A DNA stretch of 64,000 nucleotides from Ridgeia piscesae. Its lineage: Eukaryota > Annelida > Polychaeta > Sabellida > Siboglinidae. Below, one piece after another: positions 35,508 through 50,088 of the stretch (position 1 is the first letter of the stretch; every line of letters begins with the position of its first letter). The notes under the pieces are model-generated. The model worked only from the letters and a program-made list of their open reading frames with translations. It made no database searches and had not been told where the DNA came from. A program made the position numbers and the translations under genes. The stretch covers positions 1 through 64,000 of the forward strand of contig JAODUO010000068.1 of the NCBI GenBank assembly GCA_025642075.2, written 5' to 3'.

Positions 35508-36329
35508 TACGTTTTACATATGTAATATAATGAAAACTTAATGGATGTTGGGGCTAGTTAAATCTATAATACCTTGATATGATTGTTATTAAAATGGTTC
35601 AGACATTTGTGTTGAATACGTGCGTAATGATTGGAATTAGGCAACTAAATCATGATAGTGCGTTCATTCAATTCTCAACAATGATACAATAGACAACATA
35701 TTCTATCACTTAACATTTATTTTGACATCTGGAGCATTTATTGAAACATCAACAACTGAAACGTCTTGATTAAGTATCATAACAAATTAAAGAGTACACT
35801 GCAGCATGCGGATAACGTAGAATACATACGAATGCAATAATGTTTTTATCATTGATCTATTTAAAGATACTCTTAAATTTAAGATTACCTGAATATCTAC
35901 ACATTATGTTACACAGTAATGCGGCATATTTGTAAAGTTTCATGCACAGGTATACGTATTCATGTTTCAGCAATACCATTTGCTGATAACATAGAATACA
36001 AAATAATGTTGTGCATTCTGGTAGCATTTTAACATTAAATAGGGATACAACTGTCGTGTTATTACAAGACCACACTGTTAACTTGTCGTATATGACATAA
36101 TTATTTCATTCGTTATTTCGCAAAATGAGTTTAGTTAAGTTGGTTAACATTGAATACAAATAACGTAGAATACCAGATTGGATAACCACCTATCGGTTCA
36201 GGTGAGATACGATCTCAGCATCTAATGGACATTGCCTGAATACATGTTGTGACCTGCTTGTTGGAACAGGAAGGGCTAATGTTGCCAAGTTGTCCTTATC
36301 AATTACCCATAGTTCACCAGGACGTGGTC
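35508..36329. other. No recognised gene; recurring ataacgtagaata motif
   Basis: The motif ataacgtagaata, or a one-base variant, occurs at about 35812, 35985 and 36160, roughly 174 bp apart, and once at 34351. The sequence between copies is only weakly similar. Confidence 0.4.
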
Positions 36330-36926
36330 CTACTGTAACATTGCAAACATTTTATCAGCTTGTAGTTTCACAGCCCCACATCTCCCATCATACGGTCCTT
36401 TGCCACATTGCCTTGCGCGGTTTCTAAGTACTGCCATGACGCAGATAGGTCGAACATGACCTTGTACAATTGACATCAGATTCATGATTGTGCTGTTCCT
36501 GTATTGACTTGCTTGATCCAGCCAACGATGACCTTTATGATGCAACACTGCGCCATTTCATCTGACAGCACCGCGAGGCTCTTGTGTTTCAAGTACACCG
36601 TTAACTCCCTTGTAGTGTATCACCGCAGGACAAATATTTACTTGGTACTTAGAGTAGTACACGCTGCTTATTTCCTCCAGAAAATGGCAAATGTAGTTCT
36701 CGGTGAAATATAATTGCAAGGTGCATTTGGTTTCTACGAGAGTGTGTTTTAAGAATGGCAAGGTTCTCGTGTCGATGGTAGTCTTGGCCTGAGGGTCGCA
36801 GGCTATAAAAACATGTTTTTCACATGCATCTTTCCACATGTAATGTGTTCTGGTGATGACACTTTTCAAACATACGTGAATTAAACTTATATTGGCATTA
36901 CATTTGGTTAAATACAGATGACACAT
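36330..36926 (-). pseudogene. Probable fossil of a mobile-element-associated ORF
   Basis: Two minus-strand frames follow each other with a stop between them. The second contains GKGPYDGRCGAVKLQADKMF, which resembles a GKG.DG.GG.VKR.AD motif that I associate with ORFs carried by invertebrate mobile elements. I cannot name the family with confidence. The copy is interrupted and non-functional if the reading is right. Confidence 0.35.
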
Positions 36927-37429
36927 TGATTAATGGTTTTACCATATGATTTCATGTATACTGAGCGACAATGGGGAACATAACATGTACGGCGTTGAAC
37001 TCGTCTCAAACGTATAACTAATGTCAACAGTGGGTCAAACAGTTCTCCACTGTACATCAGGTACACCCTTCGACGATATGAAGCACTTAAGATGCGGTGA
37101 TAGAAGGATGTAAATGGTGTATTTATTAAGATGCGAAATATTAGGCTTTGACAGACGCAATCTTTACAACTGGCGCGAATTGTTATGTTGCTGAAGGTCA
37201 GAAATACAACGTTTGATTTCGATACCCAACACGCTATCCAACAACATAAACATAATTGCCTAGGTGACGTGATACGGTGACAATATCGACGACCGCCATC
37301 TTTAAAAATGGCCGAAATGAATGTCGGAGGAGTCAAAATATTGTATATTTGAAATTCGAGTCCCCTTAAACATACATACGCATACCACAAATATTGATAC
37401 GCATGACGTATTTTTGCCTGATAATGTAA

Positions 37430-38122
37430 TAAATTGCTGTAATAACTTTCGCCTGATAAAGTAATGTGTACCTCGCTATGTCTCCGATCCATAGAGTAAA
37501 CCCGCCTTGACATTTGAATTGAATTTTCGCAGTTTGGTGTTAATCTTGATTTTTTTCTCAACATAATGAATGCTACTCTTGCTTTCTGTATCCTTGCTTT
37601 GACATCTTTTTCTGTGTCTCCATTTTTGTTGATTGTACCGCCCAGGTATGTGAACGAGTATGTCTCTTCAATTGGCTCCAATTTTAAAGTGATTGGTTTG
37701 TTGTTCTTTGTGTTGGGTTTCATAATCTTTGTCCTGCTTCTGCTGATGTTGAGTCCTAGCTGTGTTGACATTGTGTTTAGCAGCTCTATTTTTCCTGCAT
37801 CTTTTGATGGCTGTGTGAGAGGAGAGCGAGGTCATCCGCAAAGTCAAGATCCTCCAATTGGCTCCAAGGTGTCCACTGGATCCCATTTCTTCTGTTTCCT
37901 GTATTCATTTTCATGATCCAGTCCATGGCGAGCAGGAATAAGAATGGTGACAGAAGTATTTCTTATCAGAGATATAAATGTATCTGGTATCCCATAGTGT
38001 TGTAGAGGATTCCATAGTGTGTCTCTGTTGGGACTATCATATGCCTTCTCGTAATCTACAAAGTTTATGTACACGGATGAGTCACATTCCATGGACTGTT
38101 CAATAATGATTCTAGTGTTGCT
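37430..38122 (-). mobile_element. RTE-like LINE fragment (reverse transcriptase)
   Basis: From the upper end on the minus strand: SSVYINFVDYEKAYDSPNRD, then LWNPLQHYGIPDTFISLIRN (fingers and palm, motif A region, FVDYEKAYD). After frameshifts come the palm-thumb motifs KTKIMKPNTKNN and FTYLGGTINKNGDTEKDVKA. The segment with the catalytic YADD box is missing between them, so this is internally deleted as well as 5'-truncated at an AT microsatellite. A dead copy. Confidence 0.85.
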
Positions 38123-38145
38123 AGTATATATATATATACTATATA

Positions 38146-38196
<51 letters not shown>

Positions 38197-38491
38197 ATAT
38201 AATATATAAATATACGTATAATATATTATTATATTATATATATTTCGTTTTTTTGCCCTCAGTAAAACAAGTTTGATATATATATAAGATATATGTGAAC
38301 ACACGTATACTATATAATATGAAATAGATAATGTATATTATATAATATGTAGTAAATTACGAATCGTTTAGTAATAGACTATTGTGAACAGTCATTCAAA
38401 ACCCATTTACCTAAAACACATCATTTATCAAACACTTTGCGCCACATGACCACTGATGTAAAACATATAATTCGTAAAACACAGACCTTGT

Positions 38492-38574
<83 letters not shown>

Positions 38575-38587
38575 GTATATATATATT
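38123..38587. repeat. Two (AT)n microsatellites
   Basis: AT-rich runs at about 38123-38240 and 38495-38587, separated by about 250 bp of unique AT-rich sequence. The first marks the 5' break of the RTE-like fragment. Confidence 0.92.
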
Positions 38588-38989
38588 ATTATACACTAGC
38601 CGAGTTACCCCGCCATGCTTGTGGATAAAAGACAGTCACCCGCAACAACACCGTTTGAAAATTGTGATCCTTTCATCTGTTCGGAAATCGGTTTATTTAC
38701 GCTATGCGTAAAGTAGCCCAGGTAAATGTGCGTTCATCTATATAGCGCGAAATAAAAACTAACCAAACAGTACCAAGAATAATTGTGAATAAATAACAGT
38801 GAGCTTGACGAGACACAGGTACATTAAATATATCGGCAGTCCAACCATAATACAAACAAATATATTTTGCAATACTGTTACATCTGTTTGCGCAATTTGC
38901 TGCCGACTAATTCATCGTCACCTTTTCATTGTCTCGCCGGTCTTCCTCTCGATTCCTTCTCAGATTGCTGATCTAACGTTGCGTGTATG

Positions 38990-38998
38990 CATATATAT

Positions 38999-39073
<75 letters not shown>

Positions 39074-39080
39074 ATGTATG

Positions 39081-39119
<39 letters not shown>

Positions 39120-39152
39120 GTATGTATGTATGTATATATGTATGTATGTATG
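38990..39152. repeat. (AT)n followed by (GTAT)n
   Basis: AT dinucleotides to about 39058, then tgtg and gtat tetramers to about 39152. Confidence 0.93.
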
Positions 39153-40596
39153 TATAACTCATGGTGCGAGAATGTATCACTCAAAATTCTGACCTGCTGG
39201 GACACATCTGACTTCAGATTTGAAACTAGCATATTGCATTTAATCCCACTAGCACAAATTGCAGTACTGCGAAATAAACTAAATCGACCAAGTGCAATTA
39301 TATTATCAGGTGATGTTATTACATTACCAGGCAGTTATTACATTATTAGGCATTTTATTATATTATCAGGCAGTTATTACATTATCGGTTGTAACAGGCG
39401 ACTATTACATTACCAGTTGTAACAATGTCTCCTTTGGTGAGCTCACAATCAATCACTGCAGAATAATGTGGGAATGTGGTATTCAAAGAGGCTATGTACT
39501 TACTCTGCACATTCTTCAGCCGTAGTTACCCAGTTATGGATGCTCAAAGCAATTTAACAGATACAACTACTCTAGGGAAACCGCAGTAAATGCATTGTAC
39601 ATACATTTGAGTCATGGATACCTAACACCGACCAACACTAATTAATTATCAAAGAAAAACGCCAAGCAGACTAATACAGATATTGACCTTGTTTCTGTAG
39701 GGTTCTATGGACAAATCATGATAGGTTATACACAACAGTGAAACAATAAAATAAACTTCCATTGGCATTATTAATCTTTATTTTGGTCGTAAGAGTCTGT
39801 GAAGTTAGTTATCTTCGGAAAGTTGTAAATTGTTCTTGAACACACACACGCACACGCACACACACACAACACATACACACCCCACCCGCACGCACGCACG
39901 CACGCACGCGCGCGCGCGTGCGTGTGTGTGTAACGACACTGTGCAAGTAATCTTTAAAACAGCGCTTTGTTTGCCAATGGCAATACCTTTTCGGGATACG
40001 CTCCCCCAGTGGAAATTATTTTCCAACCGAATGATACTTACAACCAAAATCGAGTGTAATTTGGATGGTTTTATAGAAACAGTGCAAAGTTTTATGCGCA
40101 CGATGCTAAGACCATTTGCACATTATAGGTTCGACAAATCTGCGCAACGATGAAGGTTTTAATAGACTGTTATAATACAATTTTCAAATGTCAGCTCAAA
40201 TGTGTGTCCGAAACGAGTTTGAAGATATACCATCCCGTGTGTGTCGATGAATACTGAAGTCGGTTCAATGTCGCAACCTTTGACAGTGCTTGTTTGCGAA
40301 TATATAAACAAATCACACAAAAAGTATTCATGGCATGCCAAGATGTTTTTGTTGTAAGTATGTGAACGTGTCTATACATGTATAATTCACGATCAATTTG
40401 TATGTATGAGATTGTCAGAGATTGATATTCGGCCTGCTGCAGTTGAATGTCTACACTGATTGGTCGTCTTTTGTTTGTAACGTCTGGTCTTCCTGGTGTT
40501 ATCGTCTGCTAAATCAGGTTCCATGAACTACTTCTTCACGAACGTCTGGATGGTCTCATCGCCAAGTTGTTGTGTTGGAACAAATGGCTCGCACGG
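39153..40596. other. Downstream flank of tetraspanin terminal exon 2
   Basis: Contains short ttaccaggcagttattacat-type repeats at about 39310-39420 and an AC/ACGC run at 39840-39930. At about 40190-40275 a block matches 44175-44260 (atcccgtgtgtg, then gtcggttcaatgtcgc). That block shows that the duplication of the terminal exons extends into 3' sequence. Confidence 0.55.
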
Positions 40597-41049
40597 CTAA
40601 GTCGTGACGATGTTGGCTGGGGGGTTAGCGTGGGCAAGAACGGCTGCCCTGCCCGTTGTGCCAAGGGGACCAGGTCGGTGCATTGGCATGCCCCTGGCGG
40701 AGTTGCTCGGTTTCCTGCCTTGCGGGTTCAAGGTGCGAGCGAGAGAGCCGGCGATACTCGACGCCGATTTGGTGGATTCTGGTTTCGGATGAGCAGGATG
40801 TGATTTTTGTCGGTGTTGTCGAGGATGTATCGGCTTCAGGGTTTCATCGAAGACCATCGTCGCCGTCATGTCGGCAATCAGCTGGAACAACCGAGCCTTC
40901 TTCTGCACGAAGGTGGCCCGCCGATAGACTGTGGTGCTTGTCAGTTTGTGGATGTAGAACGCCAGGGCGGCGCACACTACGTCAAGAAGCGTTAAGAAGG
41001 CGGCGACCGCTACGTGCACGTATCCGAAAGCGGTGATCTTGTAGTTTAT
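40597..41049 (-). CDS. Tetraspanin terminal exon, copy 2: TM4 and 110-residue tail
   Basis: Acceptor ctatgttgcag opens the exon in phase 0; the frame runs 150 codons to TAG at 40597. It encodes the end of the extracellular loop (INYKITAFGYVHVAVAAFL) and TM4 (LLDVVCAALAFYIHKL). A juxtamembrane segment follows (KLTSTTVYRRA, then ARLFQLIADMTATMVFDE) and then a basic, Pro/Ser-rich tail ending VTT. The phase fits the CCG-loop exon at 50.1 kb, so it can serve as an alternative last exon to 44268-45020. About 40% of residues in the TM4 region match that copy. It could instead be the end of a separate tandem paralogue whose other exons are missing. Confidence 0.8.
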   Translation of the reverse strand: MNYKITAFGYVHVAVAAFLTLLDVVCAALAFYIHKLTSTTVYRRATFVQKKARLFQLIADMTATMVFDETLKPIHPRQHRQKSHPAHPKPESTKSASSIAGSLARTLNPQGRKPSNSARGMPMHRPGPLGTTGRAAVLAHANPPANIVTT

Positions 41050-41178
41050 CTGCAACATAGACCGTGTACATGCGACTTCCGTTTCCTGGAACAATCATCT
41101 CAAGTCAGGTATCGTAATGGCTGTAGCAGAAAGTCCGCGCAATCAGTCGTCCGTCGTCCCACTTGCGGATCTATCTGC
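41050..41178 (-). promoter_or_regulatory. Conserved intronic element before terminal exon copy 2
   Basis: This stretch immediately upstream of the acceptor aligns with 45021-45151 at roughly 85% identity by eye. Near-identical cores include aacaatcatctcaag, gctgtagcagaaagtcc and aatcagtcgtccgtcgtccc. Similarity stops abruptly beyond 41180. Being better conserved than the exon it precedes, it may carry branch-point or splice-control sequences. That role is inferred. Confidence 0.6.
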
Positions 41179-44267
<3,089 letters not shown>

Positions 44268-45020
44268 TCATTCTTGTAAGGTCGTATCAGGTTTAGACGG
44301 CTCAGCAACATCTGGTGTAGGTGACGGTAATTGTGGCTTAGCCGGCGGCGCGTCTGGCTGAGAGGCTTGTTTAACCACCATCGGCTTAAACACTTTCCTG
44401 GATTTCCATTTCATAGCGGCGTTCTGAACATTCATTTGTTTAAGTTTTATATTCGCATGTAAACCAGGTGACCGTATCCCCGTGCTTGCCCTCACTCCCC
44501 CGATGCCACCCAATGTCTTCGTGGCGCCGCCGCTTGGTCGTCTAGGTCCGATACAAGAGCCGCTGATGTGGCTCACGGTGGAATGCAGTGGATTGGGTCT
44601 CTGTAGTGCCGCCATCCTGCCGGGCGCCATCCTGCCGGAATCATGCGAAACCGCTTGACTAAAGTGCTCAGATCCCTTAACTGATCCGCGAATAGAGCCG
44701 CGCGGCGTGGTGTGCGTAGAGTGTATGCTGTACCGACGCAGTGAGTGGCGACGCGGCTGTTGACCCCCTGCAGACCCCGTTCCTTTGGTTTCGGGAAACG
44801 ACGGCATCATCAGTTCATCGAATAGCATCTTGGTCGACATCTCGGCGATATAGGCGAACATGTGAGCCGTGCTCTCCCTATACTGGGCGTGCTTGATGTA
44901 TTTGCCGGTAGTCAACTTGTAGACGTAGAATGCCATCGCGATGCACAACACATCGATAACCATAGCGCAGGCGGCGGCTTTAACGTGCCTGTTTCCAAAG
45001 CCGACGATCGCATCCGTCAC
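44268..45020 (-). CDS. Tetraspanin terminal exon, copy 1: TM4 and 210-residue tail
   Basis: Acceptor gtgttgcag opens in phase 0, exactly matching the phase of the CCG-loop exon (PCLKI|VTDAIVGFG). The exon has 250 codons to TGA. It starts with the end of the large extracellular loop, then TM4 (AAACAMVIDVLCIAMAFYVY). A juxtamembrane helix-like segment follows (KLTTGKYIKHA, then AHMFAYIAEMSTKMLFDE). The remaining long cytoplasmic tail is basic and rich in Ser, Pro, Gly and Arg (for example GSIRGSVKGS), ending DTTLQE. Tetraspanin tails are usually short, about 10-30 residues in most families, so this tail is unusual. Its role is unknown. Confidence 0.88.
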   Translation of the reverse strand: MTDAIVGFGNRHVKAAACAMVIDVLCIAMAFYVYKLTTGKYIKHAQYRESTAHMFAYIAEMSTKMLFDELMMPSFPETKGTGSAGGQQPRRHSLRRYSIHSTHTTPRGSIRGSVKGSEHFSQAVSHDSGRMAPGRMAALQRPNPLHSTVSHISGSCIGPRRPSGGATKTLGGIGGVRASTGIRSPGLHANIKLKQMNVQNAAMKWKSRKVFKPMVVKQASQPDAPPAKPQLPSPTPDVAEPSKPDTTLQE

Positions 45021-45151
45021 CTGCAACACAAACCATGGCCATGCGACTCCCGTTTCCCGAACAATCATCTCAAGCCAGGCATCGTAACAGCTGTAGCAGA
45101 AAGTCCACGGAATCAGTCGTCCGTCGTCCCGCTTGCCGACCTACCTGTAGA
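45021..45151 (-). promoter_or_regulatory. Conserved intronic element before terminal exon copy 1
   Basis: Paired with 41050-41178. Identical cores include aacaatcatctcaag and aatcagtcgtccgtcgtccc. It lies directly upstream of the acceptor on the gene strand. A role in choosing between the two terminal exons is inferred. Confidence 0.6.
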
Positions 45152-45949
45152 AGCCGTCGTGTCCCCCTCTACTTCAAAGAACAATTTGTCTCCTCAACTT
45201 GTGCTTAGCCAAACCTGCCTAAGGAACGTCTGCGTTTAATATCTAACTGTTTCGTATACAATTTAAACTTCACGTGGGGAAACATTCAAATTGGGAACAA
45301 TGTGTTTGGACTTATTGAACTCAAGCTGGTGGTGCGTATTTCATTTCTTCAACATAGTTATTGGTGTTTTAGAATTAGTTATTATAAGCCTTGTATTAGC
45401 GGAACGTTCCAGAGTTATGAAATCCAAATATGGTGCACTGTGCAATTTGTTAAAGGTACGTTCTTATGTAGCATTTAACAGTTTATTCCCTGGCAGAAAG
45501 GTTTAATCGAACGCCATCTCGAATTATTGGGAATGATTTAGTAACATATCAGTCGAAAATGAGTCGTAAGCATATGTCCATCATTGAATATCGCCAGGTA
45601 CCCAGTCGTAAAACAGAGTAAACTGCATCAAACTGGAGTGAACATATCTTGATCAAAGTTCAAATCGACAGCAACATACAAGAATCTTACGACGTTCTAA
45701 ACATTACATCACCGCGCTCCACAAAACGTACGCAATCCGATATAAATACGGGAATTGCACGGCGATGACGTCAGAATATGAACTTCGCAGTTGCTACGTG
45801 ACAACAACAAAACACTGGACATTATACGTAATGATTGAACGTAATGAATTAAATCAAAATAGGGATTGATTCATGCGTAGGTCTAAGCGCGTATCTTTCA
45901 TGTCTTGGGTGGCGCGATCACCGCGTCCACAACTACGGAAGTCATCGGC
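45152..45949. other. Intronic stretch with a SINE remnant
   Basis: Holds the SINE fragment at 45455-45535. Otherwise no recognised feature. Confidence 0.5.
45455..45535 (-). mobile_element. Degraded SINE fragment
   Basis: The blocks gttcttatgtagc, ccctggcagaaaggtttaat and cgaacgccatctcg match the 3' half of the SINE in minus orientation. No head remains. Confidence 0.6.
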
Positions 45950-46085
45950 TTTCGTTCGATGACCAGAAGCACCATGCAGTTGCTCCGTTTTCATACGCGA
46001 CCGAAGGGACGTTTCTAGTAACTTGAGTTCTGCGAAACTCCTCTCGCACTGACGAACGTGGGGACACGTGCATGGTCGGAAACGA
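45950..46085 (-). pseudogene. hAT transposase C-terminal fossil
   Basis: The minus strand reads CERSFAELKLLETSLRSRMK followed by TEQLHG. This matches the hAT dimerisation motif (CERSFS.LK.IKTYLRS.M...RL). The expected next residues (LLVIER, for LLSIER) continue in another frame, so at least one frameshift is present. No other transposase domains or terminal repeats were seen; a dead fragment in the tetraspanin intron. Confidence 0.75.
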
Positions 46086-46199
46086 TGTGCTCGATTTAGG
46101 TTTGTATCTCCTCTTCCATCAGCTCGGTGTTTAGTGGTTCTAGTATTCTTGGCGTTTTTCAGCACCGCGCTTCTACTGCGTCGCTCTCTACCTTCCATC

Positions 46200-47455
46200 C
46201 CACTTGATACCTCCTTGTTCGCGTATCGTCGTGCGTTCGTCTTTGTCTTCTCGTTGACGTGTTCTCATTCATCGCGGACGAAGAGAACAAGAGTCTTGCG
46301 TTCGGACGTTCCGCAAGGAGATTTCAACAACAGCTGCCTCCTCCAGAAACGGACGCAAAAAGTTCCAAATTGTCTTTTCTAAATATATTTATAATTAGCT
46401 TTCGTGCATATGTTAGGAATCCTCTTGGTCCACATTGTAAAAGCCAGTTGTTTCATTCGTTCTGACTTTGAGGTAAACAGTTTCCCTGTGCTCGATGTGA
46501 AGCCCCAAAGGGTGATCTGTGATCTCCTCGCGATGCAGTAAAATAGACCCGCGCGCATGTTATATCTATAGTAATAATTCGGATAGCTAAGTTCAAGATC
46601 GCCGGTTTATGTATTGGAGTCGGGCGATAATGCAGATTTAGCAAATCACTCATTCAGAGTCAATATAACACCATATAACATTATTGTGACATAAATGCCT
46701 TTGCAATGCCAACATTTGTTATTAAATATTGGCCATCTAACGATCCAGTCATTATTAACTTACCTCGTATCTTTTTGACAAACAAGACACTTTCCGTTAT
46801 CGAAGTCCGTTATAGCCACGGTTGCGCTATATGTTGTTCTTGTAAAAACCCACATTTTCGAAAGCGGCTATTCTCTTAGTCGTTTTTCTCTTACAGTAGT
46901 AAGCGGGCTCCGGTATTGTCTAGCTCGAAGAGTGTGGATATGAATGACCTGCTGGTTTCGAGTACGTAATGTTTATTGACATTTCCGATGTGCTGACTGA
47001 TGTCACTCCTCATTAAACAGTCTGGTTTGTTAAGGTAAATGTGTTGCCTAATCGTCACAGGAGGATAAAAACATGTGATTGATATTGGACCACTTGATTA
47101 TTACCAAAACGGTACTCAGTCCAGATTAGCAATGAAATAAATATACGGACTCAATGTAATATGTAACATTTATTCTTGCTACGAATGTTGAAATATTTTG
47201 AAAAACAACATGCACCATCTACTTGTGATTTAAATGTATGGTTGTCGATGGAACTACAAGATGACCCGTTGACAAACTTAACAATCTCAGAAATCAGCAA
47301 GGATTATTGTTGGGCATTTTGTTGCAGTTAAATTATATGTCAAGAAAATGTAGGTGGAAAAGATCACTGAAAAACTCCATTATATGGATTTTATATTATA
47401 TAGGTTTTAATAATAATGATAATAATAATAAGAATTTTTTTGCGTCTGAGTCATC
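46200..47455. other. No recognised gene
   Basis: Ordinary intronic sequence ending in a (taa)n/(aat)n run near 47407-47432 just before the 35-bp array. Open frames show no motif. Confidence 0.5.
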
Positions 47456-48297
47456 AGGGGTGCATCAAGACAGAAGGGTTGATCGATCTTATGGGTGCAT
47501 CAAGACAAAAGGGTTGATCGATCTTATGGGTGCATCAAGACAGAAGGGTTGATCGATCTCATGGGTGCATCAAGACAAAAGGGTTGATCGATCTCATGGG
47601 TGCATCAAGACAAAAGGGTTGATCGATCTCATGGGTGCATCAAGACAAAAGGGTTGATCGATCTTATGGGTGCATCAAGACAAAAGGGTTGATCGATCTC
47701 ATGGGTGCATCAAGACAAAAGGGTTGATCGATCTTATGGGTGCATCAAGACAAAAGGGTTGATCGATCTCATGGGTGCATCAAGACAAAAGGGTTGATCG
47801 ATCTTATGGGTGCATCAAGACAAAAGGGTTGATCGATCTCATGGGTGCATCAAGACAAAAGGGTTGATCGATCTCATGGGTGCATCAAGACAAAAGGGTT
47901 GATCGATCTCATGGGTGCATCAAGACAAAAGGGTTGATCGATCTTATGGGTGCATCAAGACAAAAGGGTTGATCGATCTCATGGGTGCATCAAGACAAAA
48001 GGGTTGATCGATCTCATGGGCACATCAAGACAAAAGGGTTGATCGATCTTATGGGTGCATCAAGACAAAAGGGTTGATCGATCTTATGGGTGCATCAAGA
48101 CAAAAGGGTTGATCGTTCTCAGGGGTGCATCAAGACAAAAGGGTTGATCGATCTTATGGGTGCATCAAGACAAAAGGGTTGATCGATCTCATGGGTGCAT
48201 CAAGACAAAAGGGTTGATCGATCTTATGGGTGCATCAAGACAAAAGGGTTGATCGATCTTATGGGTGCATCAAGACAAAAGGGTTGATCAATCTTAG
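47456..48297. repeat. 35-bp minisatellite, about 24 copies
   Basis: The unit is gatcgatctcatgggtgcat followed by caagacaaaagggtt; starts at 47461 and 47496 give the period. Units are almost identical, the commonest difference being ctc or ctt. It abuts the 3' side of the Penelope-like fragment. Confidence 0.97.
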
Positions 48298-48950
48298 AGT
48301 CGATTTAAGCAATGTTGCACTTGTTAACAGATGGAGTGATATGGTCTATTTTAAACGATGGCGAATTGTATAATACCTCTTTGGTTTTATCCTCCTCCCC
48401 TGATGTCAAACTGTCTGCTCTTTGCAAGAGGGTCCTCCCACAGAGCATTTGAGTTATAATGGGTGGTTTGACTCCCAGTCCAAATACTGGTCTGTGTGTG
48501 TCGCTTTCAAATAGACCTTTACCTTTGTTGATCCGTCGTCCTTCAGACATATGCACGTGTCTAGGAAATCTAGCGTGTTGTTCTATTTTATTTCTACTGT
48601 GAACTTGATGTTGTCTTCCATAGAGATCAGATGTTGTGTGGACTGTTCAACTGTACTCTCGTGGATCCCAACCAGATGTTTGGGCGGTGAGGTGCTTCTT
48701 TGATCGCTCTTTCTTCAGTGTTCCATGTACAAATTCGCCACTATTGGGTCTTATGTTGTGTTTGCGTCCCCGTTCCATGTTGTTTGTCGGAAAACCGTGG
48801 CTAGATACTGCGATAGGTTACGCACGTGTTTCAGGGTTATATTCGGTGTATGGCTGCATTGTGTGTCTGTCTTTGTGATGGTAAAGATCCACTCTTGCAT
48901 TATCGGCAGTTGTTAGCTTTGTGTGCTGAACTCTGAGTGAACAGACCAGT
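48298..48950 (-). mobile_element. Penelope-like element fragment (reverse transcriptase C-terminal part)
   Basis: Pieces in shifting minus-strand frames match Penelope-like reverse transcriptases in order. They are DPIVANLYMEH, then SMEDNIKFTVEIK and NTLDFLDTC, then [20 protein letters not shown] and RTLLQRADSLTSGEEDKTKEV. The segment holding the catalytic YVDDT box is replaced by unrelated or deleted sequence, and stops and frameshifts are frequent. No GIY-YIG endonuclease was seen. A dead copy inside the tetraspanin intron. Confidence 0.85.
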
Positions 48951-48970
48951 TCTTCTAGTCGTCGTGGTTC

Positions 48971-49130
48971 TTACCACCGACTGCTTTTGCTGACGGTGGT
49001 GTTTGGAGCTGAAGTGGCTGTCGGTGACGGGCTTACAGTCACGGCTACTTCGCGGCGCCCTTCGCGCACACGCCAACGTCGATAAGCTCTAACTAACATA
49101 TCCAGTAGGTCGTGATTTGCGTCTGCCATA
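48971..49130 (-). CDS. Uncertain tail-like ORF between tetraspanin exons
   Basis: A minus-strand frame after a possible acceptor (gattatggcag) reads ADANHDLLDMLVRAYRRW, then a Pro/Ser/Thr-rich end (TVSPSPTATSAPNTTVSK) and a stop. The composition resembles the tail end of terminal exon copy 1. The acceptor phase (2 nt before the first codon) does not fit the CCG-loop exon, and there is no membrane segment. It could be a remnant of a third terminal exon, or chance. Confidence 0.2.
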
Positions 49131-49159
49131 ATCAAAAGTGTTTGCATGGACTTCGTCAA

Positions 49160-50088
49160 GTTTTATCAGGCCAAGAATGTTGATACAACTTATACATGTG
49201 AATTACATATCTCTTAAATCAAACAGTTGCGCATACAGTTGTCATAAAATGGAGTTGTCATAAAGAAATAGTTCTTGCAGCCAGATTGCCAACACAATCT
49301 ACGACAGAATGCAGAAACGCATTATCTATTTGGCGTCAACATCTTGATCACTGGAAGGAGCGGTTGCTGGGCAACTTGTCATATGATGGAATTGTCAATA
49401 TGTCGTTTTGTTCTGCTGGTTCTGGAGTGAAAGTTATCACTCCGGCGGCAGAACCCAAACAATATGGGAAAGCTTGCAATGTCTGTTTACAATGATGTTT
49501 TTGTATATTTATGTCGGCTTAATGTGTGCTGAAAAGCATGTCACGTGGTATTAGTGATTCTGAGTCAGTTTCAATGACATATCTTTCCCATGCTGGTAGG
49601 GTGTTGGTCTGGTGGCTATCGATAGTCCTAGAAAAATCGAATATTTCCGCACAAGTTTATGCCACCGTGCGTGAAGCCGGAGTTCTCAAGACAGCGCCAC
49701 AACAATCGTCCTGCGTCTCACATTTTCTTTGGGGTGCATCCAATCAGCGATCCCCGTTTAGGGACAATACACGTCCTTTTCACACAGCAGCCAATGCTGC
49801 AGTCAGGAGTGCAGGACGAAGGGGTCGTGAAGTTCCGAAAGTTCAGTCATGCACAACAAAGGATTCTGAGATAACTCTACCGAATACGGGTGTGGCTGAA
49901 TACGGATGCATCATAATATACGCTGATCAAAATGGTGTTCTGCACAGAGGTAAATATGGTTAACTGACATTTAGTATGCCTTTCTTTTAAAGTAATCAAG
50001 ATTAATATTTCACTAAATGTTAATACTGCCATTAATGCACACACCGTATAACCGAAAGAAAGAAATAAAGACTGCTTATGATACTTAC
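49160..50088. other. Tetraspanin intron, no recognised element
   Basis: Plus-strand frames at 49286-49495 and 49526-49963 have no family motif. Confidence 0.5.
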
